A stretch of DNA of 46,555 bases from contig CAZEVY010000033.1 of NCBI GenBank assembly GCA_964515555.1, forward strand, positions 1 to 46,555, written 5' to 3'. A model generated the notes under the pieces. It was given only the letters and a program-made list of their open reading frames with translations. It ran no database searches and was not told the DNA's origin. The stretch is from CAZEVY01 sp964515555 (lineage in GTDB: Bacteria > Acidobacteriota > Terriglobia > Bryobacterales > Bryobacteraceae). This document shows positions 15,913 through 23,048 of the stretch, one piece after another. The translations under genes and the position numbers were made by a program. Positions within the stretch are counted from its first letter, which is position 1, and the number at the start of each line of letters is the position of its first letter.

Positions 15913-16728
15913 CTACCAGTCGCTCGACGCTCCGCCGCCGCCCGGATCGCCGCCGCCGAAGCCGCCGAAGTGATCCGACGAGTCGTACCCGCCAAAGCCG
16001 CCGCCGCTGCGCCCGCCCTGCGTCGCGCGGCCCAGCATGTCGGCCGCCACCCACGCCGCCCAGCCGCCTCCCCAGCCTCCGCCGAAGCCCCGGAATCCGC
16101 GCGGACCCCACCGCGTGCGCCGCCGCCGCATGTTGGCGGCCAGCGCCACCGCCGCCGCGCCGCCGCCGACGAGCATCGCCAGCGGAACCGGCTCGCGATG
16201 CCGACGCGTGGGCCGCGGGCGCGTTTCCTCCGCCAGTCGGACGTTCTTCCCTTGCGCGATGCGCGCCGCGATCAGGTGGACGCCCTCGTTCACAGCGTCG
16301 CCGTAATGACCCGCGCGCAGCGCCGGGCGCATCTGCCGCAGCACGCTGCCCGCGAAGCCGTCGGGCATGTCGCCCTCGAGTCCGTACCCGACTTCGAGGC
16401 GCGTGCGCCGGTCGTTAACCGCCAGCAGCAGCAGCACGCCGTTGTCTTTCGTCTTCTTGCCGATCCCCCAGGTCTTGAACAAGAGGTTGGCGACGTCCTC
16501 CACCGGCTCGCCGTGCAGCGTCGGCAGCAGCACCACGGCGATCTCGGCGCCCGTCGCCTTCTCGATTTCCGCGCAGTAGCGCTCGATCGCCGTCCGCTGC
16601 TCCGCGCCGATGGCGCCTGCGAAGTCGCTCACGCGGCCCTGCGGCTTCAGCGCCGAGAAGTCGTAGGCGCGCGCCACGCACAGGGCGGCGGCGAGGACCC
16701 ATGGAACGATGCGGGGGAGCGGCTGCAT
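15913..16728 (-). CDS. TPM-domain (YgcG-type) membrane protein
   Basis: 271 residues from the ATG at 16728, chosen because it begins the signal peptide MQPLPRIVPWVLAAALCVARA; an ATG 30 bases upstream is possible but would put charged residues before it. The TPM domain covers about 30-150: VSDFAGAIGAEQRTAIE, GAEIAVVLLPT, KDNGVLLLLAV and RLEVGYGLEGDMPD. Then comes a linker, a membrane helix (LAMLVGGGAAAVALAA) and a Gly-rich C-terminus ending GGGASSDW, all typical of this family. TPM proteins are linked to repair of photosystem II in plants and have unknown function in most bacteria. First gene of a six-gene run with nucleotidyltransferase and lemA. Confidence 0.9.
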   Translation of the reverse strand: MQPLPRIVPWVLAAALCVARAYDFSALKPQGRVSDFAGAIGAEQRTAIERYCAEIEKATGAEIAVVLLPTLHGEPVEDVANLLFKTWGIGKKTKDNGVLLLLAVNDRRTRLEVGYGLEGDMPDGFAGSVLRQMRPALRAGHYGDAVNEGVHLIAARIAQGKNVRLAEETRPRPTRRHREPVPLAMLVGGGAAAVALAANMRRRRTRWGPRGFRGFGGGWGGGWAAWVAADMLGRATQGGRSGGGFGGYDSSDHFGGFGGGDPGGGGASSDW

Positions 16729-16738
16729 CCGGGGTATC

Positions 16739-16867
16739 TCACAGTGTACCGCGCGCATCGCAAGGCGCCGCTTGACGAGATGGCGTTAATCCTGCGCGAA
16801 TCAGGAAATCGCTGAAGTCGCGATCGGCGGAAGCAAGGTCGGCGTCGTTCTCCAGGGCGAGCGCCTC
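16739..16867 (-). pseudogene. remnant of a VapC-type PIN-domain toxin
   Basis: The minus-strand frame ending at the TGA at 16739 reads, at 16867-16805, EALALENDADLASADRDFSD plus Phe. This matches the C-terminal pattern of VapC toxins (Ala-Leu-Ala-x-Glu, then Leu-Ala-Ser-x-Asp-Arg-Asp-Phe), where the Asp residues belong to the PIN active site. No start codon, N-terminal PIN half or antitoxin is present; upstream lies the secreted esterase promoter. It is best read as the tail of a lost toxin gene. Similarity is from memory of the family and covers only about 21 residues. Confidence 0.5.
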
Positions 16868-16885
16868 CCCGCGTCGCTGCCCTGG

Positions 16886-16891
16886 TAGATT
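16886..16891 (+). promoter_or_regulatory. -10-like TAGATT, leaderless arrangement
   Basis: TAGATT ends 6 bases before the ATG at 16898 and no Shine-Dalgarno sequence is present. Confidence 0.4.
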
Positions 16892-16897
16892 GAAGCC

Positions 16898-18862
16898 ATG
16901 CTTCCGGCCCTAATAGCGGCGAGCGCCCTGTTCGCCTCACAGCCTTTCTTCGACCGTACACATCCATCGAAGGTGTTCGGCGAGAACCGCAACTACCGCA
17001 TCATCCTGCCGCCCGCCTACGAGACCAGCGGCAAGCGCTACCCGGTCATCTACTATCATCACGGCCACAGCGACCGCTACACCGTCGAACGCTACGACGA
17101 AGGCAAGGAGACCATCCCGCAAATGGTCGCCTTCGCCGCCGCCAACGACGTCATGGTCGTGTGCGTCGACGGGTATGTCGCGCGCGAATATACGGGCTTC
17201 TACGGCGGCTCGCCCTGGGACGTACGGAAAGAGGGCGGCGACTACGACTTCGGGGCGTACTTTCTCGAACTGGCCGCGCATATCGACTCCACGTACCGCA
17301 CTCTCACCAGCCGCCGCTCCCGCGCCACCAGCGGCCTCAGCATGGGCGGCTTCATGAGTCTGTGGCTGAGCGCGCGCTATCCCCACCTGATCGGCAGCGC
17401 GTCGTCGTTCAACCCTGGACCCGAGTTCTACACCGGCGAAAAGGACCGCCGCGTCCTCTGGCGGCCGAAGGATCACGTCTCCTCGCACGCGCCGACGATG
17501 GTGCGGCTGATCCGCGCCTCGGGCGACTACATCAGCCAGTACCACGAGGAGACGCGCGACGCCTACGCGCGCTCCGCGGTCGACTTCGAGTACCGCCAGG
17601 ACGAGTACCACCGCCACTGGGCGACGTCCATCGCCGAGACCTTCGCGTTCCACATGCGCGCCTTCGCCACGCCGCATCTCGATAATGTCCCGGAATCGTT
17701 CAGCCACTCCAATCCCCATCGCGCCTTCGACGTCTGGGGCTACCGCGTCGAGGCTGCCGGCGCCGGTCCGGGGATCGCCTACCTCGACGGAGTGACGCAG
17801 GGCGGCCTGCGCATCACCACGCGCCGATGGGCGCCCGATGGCCCGCCCGCCGACCGTCGCATCACCGTCGTCACACGCCCGCTCTATTCCGCCGGCAAGA
17901 CCTACACGTTGCTCGACCACCCGCTCTCGACCGGCGCGACCGTGCGGCGCGATCTCGTCGCCGACGCGCAGGGACGGCTGAGCTTCACGGTCGACGGCAC
18001 GGGTCACCAGGTCAGCTTCGTGGGACCGGGTACGGGCGCGCAGCCGCCGGTGCTGCTGCCCGTCACCGCGCGCGATCGCCTGCGGCTGTGGCCCGATCGC
18101 GACGTCGCGCTGCCGCTGCGGATCTATAATCCGCGCGGCGAGACGATGAAGGACGTCCGCGTCGCGCTCACGACGGAGTATCCGACAGTGAAGATCCTTG
18201 CGGCATCGGCGTCGTTCGCCGAGATTGCGCCGGGCGCCGCGGCGGAGTTCACCGCACGCGTGCGGCTCACCTCGGGCGGCGGCGACTTCGCGCCCGCGCG
18301 CCTGCGCTGGCGCGCCATCTACGACGGCTACTTGACGACGTCGGAGAACGTCGACGTGCTGGTGGTCCCGTCGGCGCTCGAGAAGCCGCTTGCCGTCGAA
18401 GTGCTCGACGGGCGCACGGTGACCCTCCCGGTCTTCCGGCAGGCCGGCAACCAGGGCGGCGGAGCGGCGATCGACCGGACGATCACCGAGGGTCGCGGCA
18501 ACGGCAACGGCGTCCTCGAACCCGGCGAGGAGGCGACTGTCTGGGTGACGCTCGCGCAGGGCATGGACCCGTTCGACAAGAACACCTGGCGACGCGCCAA
18601 GGTGTACTCGGATTCGCCGCATGTCGTCGAGGTCGCCGATATCGAGGAGCAGAAGCAGCGGGAGTGGACGAGCGCGCAGGAGCGCACCAGCGTCATCCGG
18701 CTCGATGCGAAGGCGGCGGCAGGGGCGATTCCGCTGCTGCTATCGGCCGAGTCGTGGAGTTTCCACTTTACGCCCGACGTGCGATACGGCCGGTTGCCGT
18801 TGTATCAGGCGTTCCAGTTGCACACGCGGCACGTGCTCGCCTGGGAGATCGGCGCACGCTAG
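16898..18862 (+). CDS. secreted alpha/beta-hydrolase-fold esterase with C-terminal beta domains
   Basis: 654 residues. A short signal peptide (MLPALIAASALFAS) precedes an esterase-D-like domain (about 20-270): RNYRIILPPAY, PVIYYHHGHSD (oxyanion region) and the nucleophile elbow GLSMGG with Ser148; a likely His is in DEYHRHW. After residue 280 the protein is beta-rich, with a segment resembling CARDB/NEW3 domains (LPLRIYNPRGETMKDVRVAL, about 405-490) often used to bind surfaces or substrates. It may act on feruloyl or acetyl groups of polysaccharide or on a bacterial ester; substrate unknown. The stop codon overlaps that of the convergent kinase gene in a shared CTAG. Confidence 0.8.
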   Translation: MLPALIAASALFASQPFFDRTHPSKVFGENRNYRIILPPAYETSGKRYPVIYYHHGHSDRYTVERYDEGKETIPQMVAFAAANDVMVVCVDGYVAREYTGFYGGSPWDVRKEGGDYDFGAYFLELAAHIDSTYRTLTSRRSRATSGLSMGGFMSLWLSARYPHLIGSASSFNPGPEFYTGEKDRRVLWRPKDHVSSHAPTMVRLIRASGDYISQYHEETRDAYARSAVDFEYRQDEYHRHWATSIAETFAFHMRAFATPHLDNVPESFSHSNPHRAFDVWGYRVEAAGAGPGIAYLDGVTQGGLRITTRRWAPDGPPADRRITVVTRPLYSAGKTYTLLDHPLSTGATVRRDLVADAQGRLSFTVDGTGHQVSFVGPGTGAQPPVLLPVTARDRLRLWPDRDVALPLRIYNPRGETMKDVRVALTTEYPTVKILAASASFAEIAPGAAAEFTARVRLTSGGGDFAPARLRWRAIYDGYLTTSENVDVLVVPSALEKPLAVEVLDGRTVTLPVFRQAGNQGGGAAIDRTITEGRGNGNGVLEPGEEATVWVTLAQGMDPFDKNTWRRAKVYSDSPHVVEVADIEEQKQREWTSAQERTSVIRLDAKAAAGAIPLLLSAESWSFHFTPDVRYGRLPLYQAFQLHTRHVLAWEIGAR

Positions 18863-19545
18863 ACTCCCGCGCCGCCGGGAAGCTGCACCCGGAACGTCGT
18901 TCCCCGCCCCAACTCGCTCGACACCTCGATGCGACCGCCGTGATTGGTCACGATGCTCTTGACGATCGCCAGTCCCAGGCCGGCGGTGCGGCCGGGCTTG
19001 GTCGTATAGTCGTCGTCAAAGAGGCGGCTCAGCGCTTGCGGCGGAATACCCGCGCCGTTATCCGCGACCTCGAGGAGCGCCTCGACGCCGCCGCGGGTCC
19101 GGAACACGATTTCGCCGCCGGCGGGCATGGCGTCGCGCGCATTGATTGCCAGGTTCAGCAGCACCTGGTTCATCTGGACGGGATCCGCCGCGACGCGCGC
19201 GCCGGCCGGGTCGAGCTCCTGCCGGATAACGATGCGCCGGTCGAAGGCGCCGCGCAGGAAACCGGCCGCTTCCCGAACGGCGTCGTTCAGGTCGAGCTCG
19301 TCGCGGAGTCCGCTGCCGGCGCCGGCCGGGACCAGCCGCGCCACCAGCTCGCCGGCGCGCACGGCCGCCTGGGCGACGGCAGCCGAGGCCTGGTGCGCCT
19401 CGCTGCCCGGCTCGACGATGAGCGAGACCATCCCGGCATTTCCGAGGATGCCGGCCAGCAGATTGTTGCAGTCGTGCGCGAAGCGGCGGATTCGCGATTC
19501 CAGCTCGTCCACACGCGCCCGGAGCTCGGTAGTCTCGGGGTCCAT
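18859..19545 (-). CDS. sensorless histidine kinase
   Basis: 228 residues. A short coiled-coil-like start leads to the H-box RFAHDCNNLLAGILGN with His24, then the N-box NLAINARDAM, DNGAGIPP and GLGLAIVKSIV with a final GRGTTFRVQLP: a complete HisKA-type dimerisation helix pair and HATPase domain of the NtrB-like class. There is no sensor, PAS or membrane segment. The start ATG shares one base with the stop of the upstream PepSY-type gene (TGATG), so the kinase is translationally coupled to two membrane proteins that could supply the sensing part. No response regulator gene is nearby. Its stop overlaps the convergent esterase stop. Confidence 0.88.
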   Translation of the reverse strand: MDPETTELRARVDELESRIRRFAHDCNNLLAGILGNAGMVSLIVEPGSEAHQASAAVAQAAVRAGELVARLVPAGAGSGLRDELDLNDAVREAAGFLRGAFDRRIVIRQELDPAGARVAADPVQMNQVLLNLAINARDAMPAGGEIVFRTRGGVEALLEVADNGAGIPPQALSRLFDDDYTTKPGRTAGLGLAIVKSIVTNHGGRIEVSSELGRGTTFRVQLPGGAGV

Positions 19546-20138
19546 CACATTCCGAACAGGAACAGCAGGAAGGCCGCCGCTCCGCCGAACACCGCCAGCC
19601 ATCCCCAGCCGCGGTGCGAGGGCAGCTGCCACCACATGATCAGTCCCGAGGCAATCCACACGATGAACCCGACGCAAACAACGTCGACAACGACGGCCCA
19701 GGCGTCGTTGAGGAAGTCGCTTTGGTGGAAGCCGCCGCGCGCGTGCATTCCCGTGAGGAAGCGGTCCCAGCGGAATACGCGGTCCTGGGCGCGGAGACGT
19801 TTCTGGTCGACGAAGTAGGTCAGCTGGACGGCGTGCCGGAAGGTGTGCCAATAGACGTTGATCTCGCGGGGATTGTTGCTGTACGTTCCGAACGTTCCGC
19901 TCAGCCCGGCGTCCTTCACCATGCGCGCGCCGACTTCCTCCAGCGGCACGCCTTCCACCGGGATATCGTAGGGACGCTCGAAGCGCGGCGACCACAAGGG
20001 CGTGTCGCCGCCGAGAAGCGCGTTCGTGGCTTTGGGGTGGCTGAACGGATACGAGCTGATTCCGTACATCAGGAACCACGGCATCAGAAACATCGCCAGG
20101 TAAAGGTGCAGGCGGCGGTTGAAATGTTGGAAGTTCAT
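19545..20138 (-). CDS. PepSY-type membrane protein, copy B
   Basis: 197 residues. Membrane segments at about 12-32 (YLAMFLMPWFLMYGI), 145-168 (VVVDVVCVGFIVWIASGLIMWW) and 174-196. Between the first two lies a roughly 110-residue extracytoplasmic region with RMVKDAGLSG and INVYWHTFR, a PepSY-like layout. The arrangement HLYLA..L..PW near the start and the Trp-Trp-rich second helix are typical of PepSY-associated transmembrane (iron-uptake or reductase-like) proteins. It is a clear paralogue of the next gene, same length and same helix positions. Followed by a histidine kinase with overlapping start. GAGGCGGCC precedes the ATG. Confidence 0.82.
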   Translation of the reverse strand: MNFQHFNRRLHLYLAMFLMPWFLMYGISSYPFSHPKATNALLGGDTPLWSPRFERPYDIPVEGVPLEEVGARMVKDAGLSGTFGTYSNNPREINVYWHTFRHAVQLTYFVDQKRLRAQDRVFRWDRFLTGMHARGGFHQSDFLNDAWAVVVDVVCVGFIVWIASGLIMWWQLPSHRGWGWLAVFGGAAAFLLFLFGM

Positions 20139-20145
20139 GGCCGCC

Positions 20146-20739
20146 TCACAGGATCGCCAGGAAGAACGCGAACAACCCCACGCCGGCGAGACCGAAGGCC
20201 GCGCCCCAGGCCCGCGTGAGCTTCATCTCCCACCACATCCACAGCCCCGAGAGCACCCAGAAGACCATGGCGACGATGAACAGGTCGACGGACACTCCCC
20301 ACGAGTCGTCCACCAGGTAGTTCTGCTCGAAGCCCCGCCGCCGGTGCATGCGCTCCAGAAACGCGTTGGTGCGGAACTCCAGGCTCTCGATGACGACCTT
20401 CTTGTCGTTCGGCGTATAGGTAATGCGCCGCGGCGTCACCGGGTCAAGCCGCTGGATCACGAGCCTCCCGTCTTTCAGCATGCGCGCGTTGTGCGCGCCG
20501 TCGAGCCCGATGCCGCCGAGAAGCTGGATCGCCATGGCCTGCGGCGTGGCGTCGGGTGGGAAGGTTCCGTCGTAGATCAGGTCGCGCTCCGCAAGGAATT
20601 GCGGCTGCTTTCCGTCGTACCACGCGCGGAAGTGGTCGCGATGGTTCATCACGATGGTGCTGACGGCGTAGATAAGCACCCAGGGCGTGAGGAACAGCGC
20701 CAGGTACATGTGGGTGCGTCGGACGATCTTGGAGAACAC
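20146..20739 (-). CDS. PepSY-type membrane protein, copy A (GTG start)
   Basis: 197 residues from GTG at 20739, chosen because GGGAGG lies 4 bases upstream and because the product then aligns end to end with copy B. Membrane helices at about 10-30 (HMYLALFLTPWVLIYAVS), 145-168 (SVDLFIVAMVFWVLSGLWMWW) and 175-196. The loop contains GRLVIQRLDPVTPRRITY, a PepSY-like strand pattern. Shared blocks with copy B include F-L-x-x-M-H-x-R-x-G-F before the second helix. Stop is 7 bp before copy B. TACACT at 20777-20772 on this strand may be its -10 box. Tandem duplication is evident from position and similarity; the role, perhaps metal or redox sensing, is inferred. Confidence 0.82.
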   Translation of the reverse strand: MFSKIVRRTHMYLALFLTPWVLIYAVSTIVMNHRDHFRAWYDGKQPQFLAERDLIYDGTFPPDATPQAMAIQLLGGIGLDGAHNARMLKDGRLVIQRLDPVTPRRITYTPNDKKVVIESLEFRTNAFLERMHRRRGFEQNYLVDDSWGVSVDLFIVAMVFWVLSGLWMWWEMKLTRAWGAAFGLAGVGLFAFFLAIL

Positions 20740-20771
20740 GTTGCCTCCCGTGGGCCTCCCGGCGACTTTCG

Positions 20772-20795
20772 AGTGTATCAGGCCTGTCGTATGAT
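20772..20795. promoter_or_regulatory. divergent -10 boxes between PepSY operon and CehA gene
   Basis: The minus strand has TACACT (20777-20772), 32 bases before the PepSY-A GTG. The plus strand has TATGAT (20790-20795) before the metallohydrolase, which also has GGAGG at 20807-20811. The two promoters sit back to back within 79 bp. Confidence 0.4.
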
Positions 20796-20818
20796 GAGGA
20801 ATCCCTGGAGGTCCTACC

Positions 20819-23032
20819 ATGCGCTTCGTCGCCATGTTCCTGGCCGTAGCCCTTGCGCTCGCGGCCGAAACGCTCCCCATCGTCGACAACGTCGAGCACC
20901 AGCCGCTGGCCGCGCAGGTGCTGCGCGTCCTCGAAGCTCTCGAGGTGCTGGGCGACCCGCTGCCGTCCGCCGAGACCGCCGAGCTGAAGCGGCTGGCGTC
21001 GTCGCCCGGCGATCCCAAGCGCGCCGTGGTCCGCATGCAGGAGATCCTGGACCGCTTCGCGCTGGTCGGCGTCAACATCAACCCGGAGAGCCGCGTCAAG
21101 GCGCAGCAGGGCGCCGCGCCGGCCGAGCTGATGGAGCAGGGCTGGCGCACGTTCCTGGTCAAGGTCCACAACGAGGCCGGCGTCACGGCGGCGCTCGCGG
21201 TCGACAGCCGCAGCGCCGGGCAGATGGCGAATGTCCCGATGGGACAGGCCAACATGCGCTGGATGGACATCCACATGTTCAACAAGCAGCCGCTGCGCGC
21301 GCACCTCTCGGGCCTCGAGGTGGAGTATCGCGTGCTCCAGCTCTACTCGCGCGAGGCCGGCCGGCGCGAGGCCAAGCTCGCCTTCGACGTCGGCCAGGGG
21401 ACGCAGGACCTCGGTTTCCGCAGCGAGGTCGACATTCTGTTCACGGCGAAAGCGTCGGCGAAGGTCACCTTCCGTGTGCTCGACTTCGACGACAAGCCGA
21501 CCACCGGATCCTTCCTCATCCGCGACTCGAAGAATCGCGTCTATCCCGCACAGGGAAAAAGGCTTGCACCGGACTTTTTCTTCCATCCACAGGTCTATCG
21601 CGCCACCGGCGAGGGCCTTGCACTTCCGCCGGGCGATTACACGATCGAGTACACGCGCGGTCCCGAATACGTGAAGAAGACGCGTCCGCTCAAGGTCGAG
21701 AACACCCAGCCGATCGACCTGACGTTTCGCCTGGAACGCTGGACCGACCCGGCCAAGCTCGGCTGGTTCTCGGGCGATCACCACATCCACGCCGCCGGCT
21801 GCGCGCACTACGAGAAGCCGACCGAGGGCGTCTATCCGCAGGACATGATGCGCCACACGCTCGGCGAGGATCTGAAGATCGGGTCGGTGTTGACGTGGGG
21901 GCCGGGCTGGTACTTCCAGAAGACCTTTTTCGAGGGCAAGGACAACGGCGTCTCGACGGGCGACTATCGCATCCGCTACGACGTCGAGGTGTCGGGCTTC
22001 CCGTCCAGCCACACGGGTCACCTTTGCCTGCTCGGTCTGAAGGAGCAGGAGTATCCGAACACCAAGCGCATCGAGGACTGGCCGAGCTTCGGCATTCCGG
22101 TGCTGCGATGGGCCAAGGCACAGGGTGCGGTGACCGGCTATGCACACTCGGGCTGGGGCCTCATGGTGAAACAGGAGAAGCTGCCGACCGAGGAGATGCC
22201 GCCGTTCGACGGCATCGGAGCGAATGAATACGTCGTCAGCGTGACGCACGATCTCATCGACTTCATCTCGACGGTCGATACGCCTTACGCCTGGGAGCTG
22301 AACGTCTGGTATCACACGCTGAACGTCGGGTACCGCGCCAAGATCAGCGGCGAGACGGATTTCCCCTGCATCTACGGCGACCGCGTCGGCCTGGGCCGCA
22401 GCTACGTGCGGCAGAAGAAGCTCGACTACGGCGACTGGGTGATCGGCCTGCGCGAGGGGCGCAACTACGTCTCCGACGGCAAGAGCCATCTGATCGACCT
22501 CCGCGTGAACAACGTGGAGATGGGCGGCGGCGCCGACGTGAAACTTGCCGCGCCGGGCACGGTGAAAGTGACGGCGAAGTTCGCCGCGCTGCTCGACGAG
22601 ACGCCCAACGACGCCATTCGCAAGCTACGCTACGACCAGAAGCCGTACTGGGACCTGGAGCGGTCGCGGATCGGCAATTCGCGGCGCGTGCCGGTGGAGT
22701 TGATCGTGAACGGCCAGGCGGTGGCGCGCAAGGAGGTGGACGCCGACGGGACGATGCGCGACATTACCTTCGACGCCAGGATCGAGCGCAGCAGTTGGGT
22801 GGCGCTGCGGGTGCTGCCGTCCTCGCACACGAACCCGGTGTTCGTGACGGTAGGCGGAAAGCCGGTGCGCGCGTCGCGCAAGAGCGCGGAGTGGCTGCTG
22901 GCGGCGGTCGACCAGTGCCACAAGATGAAGCTGCGCGGGATTCGGCTGTCGGACCGCGCCGACATGGAGAAGTCGTACGAGCACGCGCGGCAGGCGTACC
23001 GCCAGCGGATCGCGGAGTCGGAGGTGGAGTAG
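20819..23032 (+). CDS. secreted CehA/McbA-type PHP-fold metallohydrolase
   Basis: 737 residues with signal peptide (MRFVAMFLAVALALA). Residues about 20-310 are beta-rich N-terminal domains; the metallohydrolase part begins with GDHHIHAAG (Asp320, His321, His322, His324), and further metal-ligand candidates are EDLKIGSVLTWG, SHTGHLCLLG and GYAHSGWG. This fits the CehA/McbA family (named for carbaryl hydrolysis), which is widespread in Acidobacteria and Planctomycetes with mostly unknown substrates. The C-terminus holds a beta domain and a helical tail. GGAGG eight bases before the ATG supports the start. It is divergent from the PepSY/kinase operon. Confidence 0.85.
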   Translation: MRFVAMFLAVALALAAETLPIVDNVEHQPLAAQVLRVLEALEVLGDPLPSAETAELKRLASSPGDPKRAVVRMQEILDRFALVGVNINPESRVKAQQGAAPAELMEQGWRTFLVKVHNEAGVTAALAVDSRSAGQMANVPMGQANMRWMDIHMFNKQPLRAHLSGLEVEYRVLQLYSREAGRREAKLAFDVGQGTQDLGFRSEVDILFTAKASAKVTFRVLDFDDKPTTGSFLIRDSKNRVYPAQGKRLAPDFFFHPQVYRATGEGLALPPGDYTIEYTRGPEYVKKTRPLKVENTQPIDLTFRLERWTDPAKLGWFSGDHHIHAAGCAHYEKPTEGVYPQDMMRHTLGEDLKIGSVLTWGPGWYFQKTFFEGKDNGVSTGDYRIRYDVEVSGFPSSHTGHLCLLGLKEQEYPNTKRIEDWPSFGIPVLRWAKAQGAVTGYAHSGWGLMVKQEKLPTEEMPPFDGIGANEYVVSVTHDLIDFISTVDTPYAWELNVWYHTLNVGYRAKISGETDFPCIYGDRVGLGRSYVRQKKLDYGDWVIGLREGRNYVSDGKSHLIDLRVNNVEMGGGADVKLAAPGTVKVTAKFAALLDETPNDAIRKLRYDQKPYWDLERSRIGNSRRVPVELIVNGQAVARKEVDADGTMRDITFDARIERSSWVALRVLPSSHTNPVFVTVGGKPVRASRKSAEWLLAAVDQCHKMKLRGIRLSDRADMEKSYEHARQAYRQRIAESEVE

Positions 23033-23048
23033 GGCGGCGCGCCGTCCG

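Noticed and set aside
20444..22489. 681-codon minus-strand frame over the CehA gene
   Set aside because: Lies opposite GDHHIHAAG and other metal-site codons; composition is that of a shadow frame.
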